Below the pieces are notes generated by a model. That model worked only from the letters and a program-made list of their open reading frames with translations, was not told where the DNA came from and made no database searches. Below, piece after piece: positions 20,900-32,488 of a stretch of 51,792 bases of DNA. Made by a program: the position numbers and the translations under genes. The DNA lies in assembly GCA_023807065.1 (NCBI GenBank), contig JAJJLU010003564.1:1-51792 (forward strand), in the 5' to 3' direction. The stretch is from Isotricha intestinalis. Lineage: Eukaryota; Ciliophora; Litostomatea; Vestibuliferida; Isotrichidae. How positions within the stretch are numbered: position 1 is the stretch's first letter; each line of letters opens with the position of its first letter.

Positions 20900-21158
20900 A
20901 TTTTATTTTTTTCTTTACTGTTTTTTATTAAAAATTTAAAATTATAATATAAAAAAATTAATATATTTAAATGTTAATTTATATTTATTAAAACATGTCA
21001 TTTATTTCCATAAATCATTAAATAATATCTTAATTTATTATTCACATTTAAAAAGATTCATTAATTATTTAAATATAAAAAATATTTTTATTTATTTTTC
21101 TTTTTTTTATTTAATTTTTAATTGATAACTAAAAAGATAAAAAAAATAAAAAAATAAA

Positions 21159-22828
21159 ATGATAAATTACTTTTCCAATTTATCATATTTTCTTCAAAAA
21201 AATGGAATCATAGAAAAAAACATTAAAATTCCATTTTCAAAAGAAGAAACATCAATAACAAATATAATATCCAATTTATTATATAAATCAAATCCAAAAA
21301 GTAATTAATTCTTTTATAAATTTTTTTAGTTTTATCAAATGAAGTTTATAATAACTACTTAATTTTAGATAATATAAAAATAAATAATATATTCAAAAAA
21401 TTACTATTAATATACAATAGAAATCTTCGTTTAATAAAAATAAATTATTTTAATAGATGGAGAAAAAATTCAATAATAAAAGCATTAAAAATAAAACAAA
21501 GAAAAAATTTAAGTACTCCAAATCCAAAAATTCATTTAAAATTATATGACGATTATAAAACAAGAGAAACTTATTTAAGCGCATTAAATATATTATATCA
21601 AATAAAAGAAGGAGATAATTGTCCTTTTAATCCTACAATAAATAAAAATTTTATTAATTATTTTACTGAAAATCAAATATTAACAAATAAAATAAAAAAA
21701 CAAAATAAAATTAATCAAAAAAAAAGAAATAAAAATTCCATTCAAAGACTTTCTCAAAGTCAATCATTAACAAAATCTAATAATTATTTAAATTATATAA
21801 ATAATATAAATGAAAAAGAAAATGAAGAAGAAGAATTAATTAAAAATTATTATATAAGTACATATCATACAAATTCAACTTTTACAAATTTTAAAAAGAA
21901 TTTAAAAATTCCAATTCAAAAATCAAAATTAACAAAGCAAATAAATTTATTTAATAAATCAAATGAGAATAATAAAATAAAAAAAGAAAATTTATATACA
22001 AATAAGTTAAAAATAAATAAAGAATTAAATTATCATAAAGGACATAATAGTTTTAAAATATTAGAAAAGCCAAATTTATATTTTTTCACAAATACAAAAC
22101 CTTCAGTTGATTTAAGCACAAAAGTTTCTTCTCCAAAATCAATTTTTAAAGAAGAAAAAAGTAGAAATAATGATTTTAAAAGTTATAAAAATAAAAATGA
22201 TTATAAAAATACTAAAAAATTATATAATCAATTTTTATCACAGAGAAATAAAAAAAATTCAAATTCAATAAATTTTCCTTCTGATAAATCTTATCTTCAA
22301 GAAAATTTTTCTAAAGATAATTTAAAAAGTAATAAAACAATTAAATTACCTGTTTTTTCTTATTTAATGGAAAAAAATTATGAAAAATTTTCTATTAGTA
22401 AATCTGGTCCTTATATTATTTATGATAATTTAAATAATTTTTCTGATTCTATTTCTACTTTAAAAAATTCTAAAGATTTTAAAAATAATGAAAATAATTC
22501 TAAAGTAAAATCTCGTGATTCTTCTTTAAATAAAGAAAATAATAAATATTTTAAAAATCCTAAAAATTTAAAATTAAATTTACAAGATATTCAATTTAAT
22601 GATGTTAAAAATAATAATAATGATAATAAAAAAGATAAATATTTTTCTATTGATTCTGATAATTTATTTATTAAATCTAAAAGTAATCATTCTATTATTA
22701 CTTTACAAAGTGTCTCTGATGATAAATTATTTAAAGAAGCTAATAGCTATTTAACTAGTGATCGTTCTTTAGATAATTTTAGAGACAATTTTTATAAAAA
22801 TCAAAAGAGAAAAATAAATAAAAAATAA
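21159..22828 (+). CDS. Hypothetical Asn/Lys-rich protein, two exons, 546 aa
   Basis: Exon 1 (21159-21300) starts MINYFSNLSYFLQ. A 29-nt intron (21301-21329, GTAATT...TTTTAG) follows, and exon 2 (21330-22828) continues in frame with no stop; I checked each codon to the in-frame Met at 22367. Without splicing only a misleading C-terminal fragment is visible. The N-terminal ~140 residues are the ordered part, with a helix carrying RLIKINYFNRWRK and a CPFNPTINKNF motif. The rest is low complexity. No family is assigned. It is tandem with the gene to its left. Confidence 0.75.
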
Positions 22829-23078
22829 AAATATATTTTTTTTCTTTTAATTATAAAAAACTTTTTTTTCATAAATTTCATACAATATAATATATCAAAT
22901 ATTTTATTTTAAAAGTTTTATTAAATGATATATTTATATAATTTTTTAAATATTTTATTAATTTTTAGTTTGCAATATATATTACCGCCAATTAAAACAA
23001 TTATTTAATAAAGATAAAAAAGAAATATATTATAATATTTATAAAATTTTTGAAGATTAAAAGAACCAATAATCTTTA

Positions 23079-24686
23079 TTAATGTATTTTTTTTATATCA
23101 GAAAAATTATTAACAAATGAAAATTGAGAATAATTTTTTATATTTTTATTTATACTCTCAACTTCAATACTTAAAAAAAGTATATTTTCTTCACTAATTT
23201 TATTTTTCCAAATTTCTCTTATAAAATGTAATCTTTTTGACCAAAATGAATTTTTAATAAATAAACTTTTACAATAAATTTTAAAATTAAAATCTCCTTT
23301 TATTCTACCTTCAACAATTTGTTTTTTCTGATTTTCTTTTTTATCAATTTTACAAAATAAACTATTTCTATTAGAAGGGATAACAACAAAATTATTAAAT
23401 AAACTTTTCTTATTTAAAGTACTATTTTTATCATTAATAACCATATCAGAACTTTTTTCCCAATTTAAACTTTTATGAATATCTTTTTTTTTACTTTTAT
23501 TTTCACTTTCTTCATCATTTTTATCATTATCTTTTTGAATATGATTAACATGAATTAAATTATTATTTTTTTTATTATCTTTTAAAATAGCAAAATAATG
23601 TTTATTAATATCTTTATTAATAACATAATCATTTATTAAAAAATTTAATACAAAAGCTAGCATTAAAAGGGCTTTTGAAACACCTCCAATATTAGCTAAA
23701 GCATCTTGAAATTTTTTATAAGTTCTCATATATATTTCAACTTTATTTCCCATAATAAAATAAAAAGCTGAAATAACAGAATTATCATTATTTTTATTAT
23801 ATGATAATTTCTCATTTAAATCAAATCTAAATGAATCTATTATATAATTATTTGAAAAAACATATCCATCATCAGATTTAATATTAACTGGAACAAAATT
23901 TAAATTATTCATTGTTATAGTATTTCCAGTTAAATGATTTGTTACTTCTAATAAATATGGAACTACAGGTTTTTTATATATTGTTATATCAAAATTATTA
24001 TCTATTAAAGTAAATTTTATTCTAAGTAATTTACTGTATTCTTCTTCAATTTCATTTCTTATTTTACATTTATTTTTTCTATATGAAATATTCTGACATT
24101 TTATTATATAAACACCATAACCTATATTTTTATGTTTTTTTGAATTACTACCATATTTTAAATAAGGATAAATAAAATTATTATGTGAAGTTAATATATT
24201 TTCTTTTAATGTAGCATTCCAAAAACCTCTTATACAATAAGAATTAAATATATTTTCTTCATTTATTATTGATTCATTATTTAATATATCATTTTTAATA
24301 CATTTACCATAATAATAATGATCTGTTTCTTCAAGAGAAAAATTAAGTAAAAATCTATCTATATATTCTTCAGTTCCAAACATTATAAATGAATTATCAT
24401 CTATTCTAATATTATTATCTTCATCAAGTAATTGAATATAATGAAATATTGTTGATGTATTTAAATAATATGTTCCTACTTCCTCTATAAATTGCTTATA
24501 AAAATATGATGTTGGATTCTTCTTTTTTATTACGTCTAATGAAAAATAAATAAAAAAGAAAAATATTAAAGAATAGCATAATAATGAAAGTAAACCTGAA
24601 AAGGAAGATTGATGAGAAGGTTCATTATTAAAATATAAAATGTTGTTTGGAGATATCATATCAAATTTTTTAAGGTATTTACTCAT
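23079..24686 (-). CDS. Two-pass transmembrane protein of a ciliate-type family, 535 aa
   Basis: It starts MSKYLKKFDMISPNNILYFN, an opening I associate with a recurrent ciliate membrane-protein family of unknown function. The first membrane helix is at about residues 30-53 (LLSLLCYSLIFFFFIYFSLD). A Cys-containing lumenal or extracellular beta-rich domain of about 285 residues follows, then a GGVSKALLMLAFVLNFLIND helix at about 340-360. The C-terminal ~170 residues are cytosolic, basic and partly disordered. The two-TM layout with a large exoplasmic loop recalls ERGIC/ERV41-type cargo receptors or channel-like proteins, but I see no decisive motif. It is divergent from the ELAPOR-like gene 120 bp away. 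Confidence 0.8.
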   Translation of the reverse strand: MSKYLKKFDMISPNNILYFNNEPSHQSSFSGLLSLLCYSLIFFFFIYFSLDVIKKKNPTSYFYKQFIEEVGTYYLNTSTIFHYIQLLDEDNNIRIDDNSFIMFGTEEYIDRFLLNFSLEETDHYYYGKCIKNDILNNESIINEENIFNSYCIRGFWNATLKENILTSHNNFIYPYLKYGSNSKKHKNIGYGVYIIKCQNISYRKNKCKIRNEIEEEYSKLLRIKFTLIDNNFDITIYKKPVVPYLLEVTNHLTGNTITMNNLNFVPVNIKSDDGYVFSNNYIIDSFRFDLNEKLSYNKNNDNSVISAFYFIMGNKVEIYMRTYKKFQDALANIGGVSKALLMLAFVLNFLINDYVINKDINKHYFAILKDNKKNNNLIHVNHIQKDNDKNDEESENKSKKKDIHKSLNWEKSSDMVINDKNSTLNKKSLFNNFVVIPSNRNSLFCKIDKKENQKKQIVEGRIKGDFNFKIYCKSLFIKNSFWSKRLHFIREIWKNKISEENILFLSIEVESINKNIKNYSQFSFVNNFSDIKKIH

Positions 24687-24806
24687 ATTTATTTATTTAT
24701 TTTTTGTTCAATCCTAATATAAAATTTATTTAAAAAAACTTTTATTAATTTCCTTAAATTATTATTTTAAAAAAATATTAAAAATTAATCATAAAAAAAT
24801 AAAAAA

Positions 24807-27635
24807 ATGGAAAAAAAATATATACTTATAATAATAGTAAATTTCATATTAAAAATATCAAATTCATATCCATGTGAAGAAAAAGATTTTAAGCAAATAT
24901 TTTCTCAATGTGACTTAGAAACAAACACAAGAAACATTTCAATAATATTATTATCAGAATGTGAAAATAAAAAAATAGAAGATGAAGAAAATATATTATC
25001 AATATATTCAACTCTTCCAGTATTTAATATATCATGTGATGAATACTGTAATGAAGGAGAAATAATGAGATTTAATCCTTTTGAAAATAAAATAGAATGT
25101 GAAAAATGTCCTGAAAATACTTATTCTTCAGGAAGAGATTTTAAAATAGTAAATAATTGGAAAAAAGAACATTTAAAAAAATTTACTGTTAATTGTTTTG
25201 CTATTTCTGAAAAAGAAACTAAAAAAGATGATAATTGTACATCATTATTAATTAGTAATGATAAAACTATGTTAATGACTGGAGATTTAATTGGTGATTA
25301 TATGAAATATTATATTCAAATTATTTACTTTTTTAATTCTAAACAATCAGGAAGATTTATTTTAAAATATAAACAAGATTCAATTTTTGAAAATAATTTA
25401 ATTAATGGAGAATTTAAATTATATATTGATTATGAATTAATAATAAGAGAAAATAAAAAAAATTCTGATTGGAAAATTATTTATAAAGATTTTAATGAAG
25501 GAGAACATCAAATTGTAATGACATATTGGTATTTTAAAAATAATGAAAATATGAGATTATATATTCAAAATTTTGAAGTTATTAATTTCGATGAAACTTC
25601 TATTACTTGTGAAAAATGCATTTTTTCTTTTAGTCCTCAAGGAAGTACAAATTGTTTTTCTTGTCCTGAAAATTATTTTTATAATGAAATCTCTCTAAAA
25701 TGTGAAAAATGTAAAGATGGAGAATTTTCTTTTCCTAATTCTAATTTTTGTAGAAAAAAAGAAAAATGTAATATTTATGATAAAGAATTAATTGAAATTG
25801 GAAATTGTGTTAATGGAAAAAAAATTCTCAAATATAAAATTAATACTAATTATTGTATTGAAAATGATGATTTAAAATTAATTGAAGAAGAATTATGTGA
25901 TAGTAATTTAAATAATTATAATAATGATAATAATGATATTAAATGTGTACCTGGAAATGTATTAATAAATAAATTTGAGTTTGATTTTAAAAGTTATTTA
26001 ATAAAAGATTTTTTTAATTCATATGAAGGATTTATATCTAATGGAAATGAAATTTATTCATATTTATATTTTTCAGATTCTGAAGAAACTTTAATAAAAA
26101 AAATTCAAATAATATCTCAATCAGCATATATTGAATTTGATTTAGATTTAAATTTAGATAAAGATGAAATTTTCACAATAAAAATAAATCAAGAAACAAA
26201 AACATATAGTAATATAAAAAGTATCTTTACAGAGAAAATGAATTTAAATTTAGGGAAAAATACAATAATGTTAATATTTACAAAAGAAAAACCAAAAAAT
26301 AAAATAAGTGTAAAAATCAAAGGATTAAAAATATATGGAAGTGAATTATCAAATTCAAAAAAAATTTTAGTAAAATGTCCTCAAAAATATATATCTTCAA
26401 AAGATTGTAAAAATTGTATAATATGTTCTAATAATGAAATTCCAGATGAAAAACAAGAAAATTGTATTAAATGTTTTGAAGGAATTGCTCAATTAATAAA
26501 TAATAATTATATTTGTTCAAAATGTCCTTCTTATACTTATTATGAAAATGAACAATGTAAATTAAATGAAGTTTTAATTAATGATAATAATAAATTAAGA
26601 TTTAATCTGATTCCTTTTAAAGAATATTATCAATCTTTATGTAGTGATCAAAGTGGAATTTTATGCTATGAAAAAAGCTTTATTGTTATTTCTAATGATA
26701 ATAAAGAAAATATAAGTCAAAGAGATTTATTTTTTATTTCTATATTTCAACAAAGTACTATTAATATTTTAGATTTTACTTATGAAGAAGAACAAAATAT
26801 TTTTAAAAAAGGACAAATTTTTGGTTTATTTACTATAAATAAACCTTCATATAATATTAATTCTGATATTTTTTCTGAACAAAATGTTACATTTACAAAT
26901 TCTAAAATAAAAAAAAATTTAGGTCAATTTATAAAAAAAGTATATTTTTCAGAAAATTTAAATAAAAATTCAATAACAATAGAAATGGAAGAAGGAGATA
27001 TATGTTTAAATGATCCAAAAAGAAATTATAAATCATATATTAATTTAATATGTAATAAATATGAAATTTCTTCTCCAATTTTAAAGAAAGTTATAGATAA
27101 TAAATGTACTTTTATTTTTGATTGGGTTTCTCCTTATGCTTGTAAAAATTGTATCACACAAGATTTAACTCATTTTGAAAGAGGAGTTTGTAAAAATGGA
27201 AAAAGAGAAATTATTTTTAATTCAAATGATTTTTGTTTAATTTTTAATGCTTCTAATATAAAATATAAAGGAAATAATAATATTAATAATTCTAATGATA
27301 ATATTTTAAATTCTAATTTATATGATAATATTTTTGGAAAAAGAAATTTAAAAATTGTTGATGTTAATCAAAATTTTCTTTTTGATTTTGATTATATTGA
27401 AAAAAAAGTTTATATTCAAAAATGCTCTTTTATTGATAATTTAGATGATTCTTTAAAAAAATATTTAATAATTATTCCAATTATTTATATTGTTACATTT
27501 ATTGGAGTAATAATTTATTGTAAAAAATATAGAAAAATGTTAAGTGAATATGAAAAAATTAGTTCTGAAGCAAAAAGTGAAGTTGAAAGTAAAAATAAAA
27601 ATAAAGATAATATAATTGAAGTGACTGAATCTTAA
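24807..27635 (+). CDS. ELAPOR1/2-like (KIAA1324-type) cysteine-rich type I membrane receptor, 942 aa
   Basis: Residues 1-20 are a signal peptide ending near ISNSYPC. The lumenal part has repeated CxxC-type, TNFR/GCC2-like blocks: CEKCPENTYSSG, CEKCIFSFSPQGSTNCFSC, CEKCKDGEFSF, CPQKY...CKNCIICSN and CSKCPSYTYYEN. Between them lie beta-rich modules. This order matches the ELAPOR (endosome/lysosome-associated apoptosis and autophagy regulator) family, including MRH-like, mannose-6-phosphate-receptor-type parts. One transmembrane helix lies near residues 890-912 (YLIIIPIIYIVTFIGVIIYC), followed by a short acidic/basic tail. It probably acts in the endomembrane system. The family is common in ciliates. 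Confidence 0.85.
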   Translation: MEKKYILIIIVNFILKISNSYPCEEKDFKQIFSQCDLETNTRNISIILLSECENKKIEDEENILSIYSTLPVFNISCDEYCNEGEIMRFNPFENKIECEKCPENTYSSGRDFKIVNNWKKEHLKKFTVNCFAISEKETKKDDNCTSLLISNDKTMLMTGDLIGDYMKYYIQIIYFFNSKQSGRFILKYKQDSIFENNLINGEFKLYIDYELIIRENKKNSDWKIIYKDFNEGEHQIVMTYWYFKNNENMRLYIQNFEVINFDETSITCEKCIFSFSPQGSTNCFSCPENYFYNEISLKCEKCKDGEFSFPNSNFCRKKEKCNIYDKELIEIGNCVNGKKILKYKINTNYCIENDDLKLIEEELCDSNLNNYNNDNNDIKCVPGNVLINKFEFDFKSYLIKDFFNSYEGFISNGNEIYSYLYFSDSEETLIKKIQIISQSAYIEFDLDLNLDKDEIFTIKINQETKTYSNIKSIFTEKMNLNLGKNTIMLIFTKEKPKNKISVKIKGLKIYGSELSNSKKILVKCPQKYISSKDCKNCIICSNNEIPDEKQENCIKCFEGIAQLINNNYICSKCPSYTYYENEQCKLNEVLINDNNKLRFNLIPFKEYYQSLCSDQSGILCYEKSFIVISNDNKENISQRDLFFISIFQQSTINILDFTYEEEQNIFKKGQIFGLFTINKPSYNINSDIFSEQNVTFTNSKIKKNLGQFIKKVYFSENLNKNSITIEMEEGDICLNDPKRNYKSYINLICNKYEISSPILKKVIDNKCTFIFDWVSPYACKNCITQDLTHFERGVCKNGKREIIFNSNDFCLIFNASNIKYKGNNNINNSNDNILNSNLYDNIFGKRNLKIVDVNQNFLFDFDYIEKKVYIQKCSFIDNLDDSLKKYLIIIPIIYIVTFIGVIIYCKKYRKMLSEYEKISSEAKSEVESKNKNKDNIIEVTES

Positions 27636-27713
27636 TGTATTATTTTTAAGAAATATAAAATTTTTAAGTTAATATTTAAATTATTAATATGATTTATTTT
27701 TATTTAATCAAAA

Positions 27714-29183
27714 ATGAAAAAAATTATTCAATTACCTTATCATAAGTTAAATTCATCAAAAAATTCAAATATAAATTTAACTAATTTAAAAACGAAAAAT
27801 AATAATAATGAGAATAAAATATTAAATAAATCTTTTAAAAGTTCATTATGTAATTCTTTAATAAGTAATAAATCAAAAACAAAAACAAATCAAAATAATA
27901 TATTTAATAAAGAATCAAATCAAAATTTATTATCAAATAATATTAAATTTCAAAAGAAGAGAATAACTCAATTAAAAAAAATAGTAAAAAATCCAACAAG
28001 ATTAAAAAAAGAAAATAAAATGTTAAATGAAAGAATATATTATCCTAAAGTTTTAATTAATTCAAATTTTATAGAACAAAAAAAACAAAATAAAATAATT
28101 AAAGCAAATAGTAATAGTTATTCAAGAACTGCAGTTTCAACAATTAATGATAATACTTATACTTTTAATATTAATTATTCAAAAAGAAATGAAAATAATA
28201 TTTTAAGAAATTTAATTGAAAATATTAATTTAAAAGAAATTGAAAAAATATCAAAAATTGATTTATTAAAAAATAATGTTTTTTTAATGAAAATATATTC
28301 TATAATAAATAGTTTAATAAGTAAAGATTATTCTATTTTTGATTTAGAAAAAAATTTAGAAATTAAAAATCAATTTAAAGAATTATCAAATAATATTGAA
28401 ATATTAAATAATAAAAAAAATAATAATATAATAAATGCAGATCTCTTTGATAATACTGATTGTTTTCATAATGAAAATAATAATATATTACAAGAATCTA
28501 ATAATAGAAAATTAATTTATAAAACTTTTTTTAATTTTTATGAACAAATATTAAATGATATTATTAAATTATCTAATGAAATATCTTTAAATATAAAATC
28601 ATCAAGTATAAAAAATGAAGATTTTTTATTATCATCTTTTAATTCAAAATTAAATTTAAGTGAAAATTATAATAATATAAATATTGAAAATTCACTTTCT
28701 TTTTTTAATAGTAAAATTATCAAATTTGATTTAAATGATGAAAAAAATATATTTTATGGAATGGATGATTCAAAAGAAATTTCTTCTTTAGATAATGATT
28801 TTTATCAGCAAATATTAAAAAATAGTTTTAAAGAAAAAAATAATTCAAGAAATGAAAATAAAAATTTATCTTCTTCTTCTTCAACAATATTTAATAATAA
28901 TAATGATAGTTCTGATTCAGAAATAATAGAAAATTCAAGTGAAATTTATAATAATGATTATAATAAGTTAAAAGATGTTAAAAAACAAATTAGTGTTCCC
29001 TTATTAAAAATAAATAAATCTGAAAATAATAATAAATATGAATTTGCTTGTTATAGTGAAAAAATCAGTGAATATAAATATATTAATCCTCCTAATTCAA
29101 AGAATGATATTTTATCAAATAAAATTAATGAAAATCAAAATTTAAATAAAGAAGTAAAAGAAGATAAGTGCTATTTATTTTAA
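27714..29183 (+). CDS. Hypothetical Asn/Ser-rich protein, 489 aa
   Basis: An intact 489-codon frame with a 78-bp spacer from the ELAPOR-like gene. The first 120 residues are basic and low-complexity. Residues about 160-300 contain helical segments (for example NILRNLIENINLKEIEKISK and a block with FFNFYEQILNDIIKLSNEIS). The C-terminal half is Ser/Asn/Glu-rich. No signal peptide, membrane helix or known domain is visible. The protein ends in CYLF, which fits the CaaX pattern loosely (Cys-Tyr-Leu-Phe), so prenylation is possible but unproven. Confidence 0.68.
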   Translation: MKKIIQLPYHKLNSSKNSNINLTNLKTKNNNNENKILNKSFKSSLCNSLISNKSKTKTNQNNIFNKESNQNLLSNNIKFQKKRITQLKKIVKNPTRLKKENKMLNERIYYPKVLINSNFIEQKKQNKIIKANSNSYSRTAVSTINDNTYTFNINYSKRNENNILRNLIENINLKEIEKISKIDLLKNNVFLMKIYSIINSLISKDYSIFDLEKNLEIKNQFKELSNNIEILNNKKNNNIINADLFDNTDCFHNENNNILQESNNRKLIYKTFFNFYEQILNDIIKLSNEISLNIKSSSIKNEDFLLSSFNSKLNLSENYNNINIENSLSFFNSKIIKFDLNDEKNIFYGMDDSKEISSLDNDFYQQILKNSFKEKNNSRNENKNLSSSSSTIFNNNNDSSDSEIIENSSEIYNNDYNKLKDVKKQISVPLLKINKSENNNKYEFACYSEKISEYKYINPPNSKNDILSNKINENQNLNKEVKEDKCYLF

Positions 29184-29264
29184 TGTATTTATTAGAAATA
29201 TTAACAAAATATTAATTAAAAATAATTTTTTTTAAATACAAAAAATAAACAAAATATATTTATT

Positions 29265-30494
29265 TTAATAAAAAACAGTTGTTTTTATTTTCATTTTTAC
29301 AAAAGTCATCCAACTTAAAATTAAAAGAAAAAAAGTATGAAATAAAGAAACCCATTTAAGTTTATCTTTAATTTTTTTTTTTAAAACAAGATCCTCATCA
29401 TAATATTTTAAAATATTATATGTTAATTCTAATAAATTAGTAATAGCAATAAATATAAAAAAAAAACTTAATAATGTTTTATGTTTAAATCTATCTTCTA
29501 TAAAATTTATAAATATAAATATTACCTCTATAAACAATATCATTATCTTTTATCATATAAAAAGCTTCTTCAAAAGAAAATAAATTAGAAATAGTTTTTA
29601 ATTGTTTTTCATTTAATAATACTTGTTCTTCATATTCTGGAAAATTAATTGAATAAAATTCATCTCTTTCTTCAAATAAAAGATTAAATAAAGTTACTAT
29701 AATTATAAATAATAACTTATTTTACTTGTTCTGTTTTGAGTTTTAACGTTGATGAAAGCATTAATATGTAAAATTAGAAATATTATATTAAATATTATAT
29801 TATCAATTATAATTGGAATGTTTGTTGCTATATATCCTTTTTTATTTATTAATACTTCTTGAAAAAAATATGAAATTAAAAAAATTCCATTCAATGCTAA
29901 AGTAAAAAATATTATTAAACAAAATTGTAATTTTAACTTTCTCATTGAATAAATTATACAACAAGATAATTCTATTATAATTGAAGTTTCTATAGATAAA
30001 AAATGGAAAAAAAAAAATTTTTCTTCTTTTATTTCTTCCTCAATTAAATTATAATTGTATATTAAAAATAGTGAATTACTTGTTATAAAAGTAATATAAA
30101 ATATAACTAATGAAAGAGAAATAAACATATTATCATATTTATAAAAATTATAAAAGTAAATTCTTGAAATTAATTGTTTAAAATATAATAATGTATTTTT
30201 CATTGTTGATTTCCAATTGATTTTAAATTTAGTTTTGAAAAGAGAGTTAATGAATTTAATGAAATTTAATATTGTATGAATTATTATAAAATATAAAATA
30301 ATGAGAAACAATTTTAAAAGAATTGCAGTATTTATAAGAAGTGTTACAAATAGGATACCCATCATATAAAAATTTTGTTGTGTTTGTAATTCTTTATCAA
30401 TTAAATATGTATCCATATGATAATATACATATACATTCTTTATTAAGTCATATAAATTATAAAAAAATGATTCATGAATTTTTGACATATGCAA
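29265..30494 (-). CDS. Polytopic membrane protein, three exons, 390 aa
   Basis: Three exons on the minus strand: 30494-29726, 29696-29526 and 29497-29265. They are separated by introns of 29 nt (29697-29725) and 28 nt (29498-29525), both GTAA...ATAG, and the spliced frame is open to TAA. About seven or eight hydrophobic helices are visible, including MGILFVTLLINTAILLKLF, an LSLVIFYITFITSNSLFLIY helix, a CLIIFFTLALNGIFLISYFF helix and WVSLFHTFFLLILSWMTFV. The middle exon encodes a soluble acidic loop (EERDEFYSINFPEYEEQ). A GPCR-like or transporter-like fold is possible, but I recognise no motif. The start could also be the Met two codons downstream. It is divergent from the HSF gene. Confidence 0.75.
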
Positions 30495-30574
30495 TTTAAT
30501 AAATATAAAAAAATATTTAATTTAAAAATATTTTTAAATAATAATTATTTTTAAATTATATATAAAAAAAATAT

Positions 30575-31306
30575 ATGAAAAAAAAGGAAAATAAAGTGAA
30601 TGATTTTATATTAAAATTATTCACTCTTGTAAATAACGAAAAAACAAATAATGTAATATCTTGGAATGAAAAAGGAACTTCTTTTATAATTCATAATTTT
30701 AAAAAATTTTGTTATGAAATTTTACCAGAAGTTTATCAAACTCAATTATATTCTTCATTTCATCGTCAATTAAATTGTTATAATTTCACTAAAATGAATA
30801 ATGATAAATATGAATATACTCATCCTTTATTTCAAAAAGGAAAAAAAGAATTATTAAAAGATATTAAAAGAAAAAAATATTCTAATGAATTAAATTTAAT
30901 TGAACAAGAAGATAAAGATAATTTAATATATATCGAAGAATTAATCAATCAAATGAAATTAATTCAAAAAAAAATTGAGTTACTTGAAGGAAAACAAGAA
31001 TTTTTAATTTTTTGTCAGAATGATTTAATTAATAAAAATAATGAATTAGAAGATATTTTAAAAAATATAAATATTCAAGAAAAAAAATTAGAAAATATGT
31101 TATTTGAATTAGTTGGTTTTATTTGCCCAAAATTTAAATTTACAGAACAATTATTTAAAGAATATATAATTAAGAATATTAAAAATAATAATAATTTTTT
31201 TAATAATCAAATTTTTATTAATTCTTTTGCACAATTTACAAACAATGAAATTTTATATTATTTTTCAAAAAAAAATACAATTATAACTTTTGAAGATTTA
31301 GAGTAA
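30575..31306 (+). CDS. Heat-shock factor (HSF-type DNA-binding protein), 243 aa
   Basis: Residues about 8-100 are an HSF winged-helix DNA-binding domain: FILKLFTLVNNEKTNNVISW, GTSFIIHNFKKFCYEILP, and the recognition helix YSSFHRQLNCYNF (the family has FSSFVRQLNxYGF), then YTHPLFQKGKKELL. Residues about 115-175 form a hydrophobic heptad coiled coil, the trimerisation region. The protein is short: there is little room for a long activation domain. It would act in the nucleus on nGAAn repeats of heat-shock promoters. The gene is tandem with the WDR82-like gene. Confidence 0.93.
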   Translation: MKKKENKVNDFILKLFTLVNNEKTNNVISWNEKGTSFIIHNFKKFCYEILPEVYQTQLYSSFHRQLNCYNFTKMNNDKYEYTHPLFQKGKKELLKDIKRKKYSNELNLIEQEDKDNLIYIEELINQMKLIQKKIELLEGKQEFLIFCQNDLINKNNELEDILKNINIQEKKLENMLFELVGFICPKFKFTEQLFKEYIIKNIKNNNNFFNNQIFINSFAQFTNNEILYYFSKKNTIITFEDLE

Positions 31307-31417
31307 ATATAATATAAATATAATAAAAATAAAATAATTAAAAAATATATATAGAAAATTTTAGAAAAATATTCTTTTTATTATCATAATAATTATTTTT
31401 AAAAAATATTTAAAAAA

Positions 31418-32395
31418 ATGGAAAGTAAATCAATAATAAAAGTAAATTTCAGTGAAATAAATTTTAAAAATGCAACTCCAATATATTCAATGAGTAAAAA
31501 CAGACTTTCAATAAATTCTATTGATTTTAAAAATGAATTATTTTTAGTATCATCAGATGATAATACAATAGAAATATATGATTTCATAAAAGGAAAATTA
31601 TTATATTCTTATTCAGATTCATTGAATGGAACTTTAAATACTCATTTTATTAAAAGGGATAATACAATAATTTATTCTACAAAAACTGATTATTCAATAA
31701 TAATATATGATTATTTAAAAAAAGAATATTTATTTCAAATGTTTAGTCACTTAAATTATATTAATGAAATAATTTATAATGAAATAAATAATATTCTCAT
31801 TTCTAAAGATAATTCTGGATTATCTTATATATGGAATATATCAAGTTTTCAAAATGAAATTTTTTTAGAATCAAAACATTGTTTAGAAAATATTTCAAGT
31901 TGTGTTATTGATTATTTAGGTGAATATATTTATTCAGTTAAAAAATTAGAATCTAATCAAAGTGAAATTATGGTTTTTAATATATCTTATAATCATGAAA
32001 ATGAATTAATTATTAAAAATTCTTCTCTTACTTTATTTAACTCAATTCAACAAGAAATAATAAAAATTAAGGTGTCAAATGATAATAAATATTTAATATT
32101 ATTATATGAGCATTTAATTTCCATTAATGATATTAGTGATAAAAATTCAGTGAGAAAAGTAAAGGAAATTCAAATAAATGATAAATTATTAAATATTGAA
32201 ATATCACCTGATTCTAAAATGTTTATTGTTACTGATATAATTGGGAAATATTCTGGGTTTTTTTTTAATAATTTAAATTTAATATTTTCTAAAAGACTTC
32301 ATTTTACTTCTTGTAAAGGAGTTAAATTTTCTCAAAAATATAATATATTTGCAACATATGGAGATAAAGTAGTTATTTGTAGACTAAATTTTTAA
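31418..32395 (+). CDS. WD-repeat protein resembling Swd2/WDR82, 325 aa
   Basis: A short beta-propeller protein. The N-terminal third follows WDR82/Swd2 closely in pattern: INSIDFKNELFLVSSDDNTI then IYDFIKGKLLYSY, then NTIIYSTKTDYSIIIYDYL, and MFSHLNYINEI where WDR82 has FPGHSKRVVAL. The C-terminus (CKGVKFSQKYNIFATYGD) also matches the closing blade. WDR82/Swd2 is a subunit of the Set1/COMPASS H3K4 methyltransferase and of a PP1-containing termination complex, so a nuclear role is expected if the assignment holds. Length agrees with the family (about 313-330 aa). Sequence identity is modest. Confidence 0.75.
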   Translation: MESKSIIKVNFSEINFKNATPIYSMSKNRLSINSIDFKNELFLVSSDDNTIEIYDFIKGKLLYSYSDSLNGTLNTHFIKRDNTIIYSTKTDYSIIIYDYLKKEYLFQMFSHLNYINEIIYNEINNILISKDNSGLSYIWNISSFQNEIFLESKHCLENISSCVIDYLGEYIYSVKKLESNQSEIMVFNISYNHENELIIKNSSLTLFNSIQQEIIKIKVSNDNKYLILLYEHLISINDISDKNSVRKVKEIQINDKLLNIEISPDSKMFIVTDIIGKYSGFFFNNLNLIFSKRLHFTSCKGVKFSQKYNIFATYGDKVVICRLNF

Positions 32396-32488
32396 TAATA
32401 AAATCATACATTAATTAATTAAATTTAATTATGATTTTTTTTATTTTATTATTTTTAAGTTTTAAATAAAATTTAATCATAAATAAAA

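Noticed and set aside
22367..22828. A separate 153-aa gene starting at 22367
   Set aside because: The frame is open upstream to 21330 and joins exon 1 at 21159 through a 29-nt intron, so this Met is internal.
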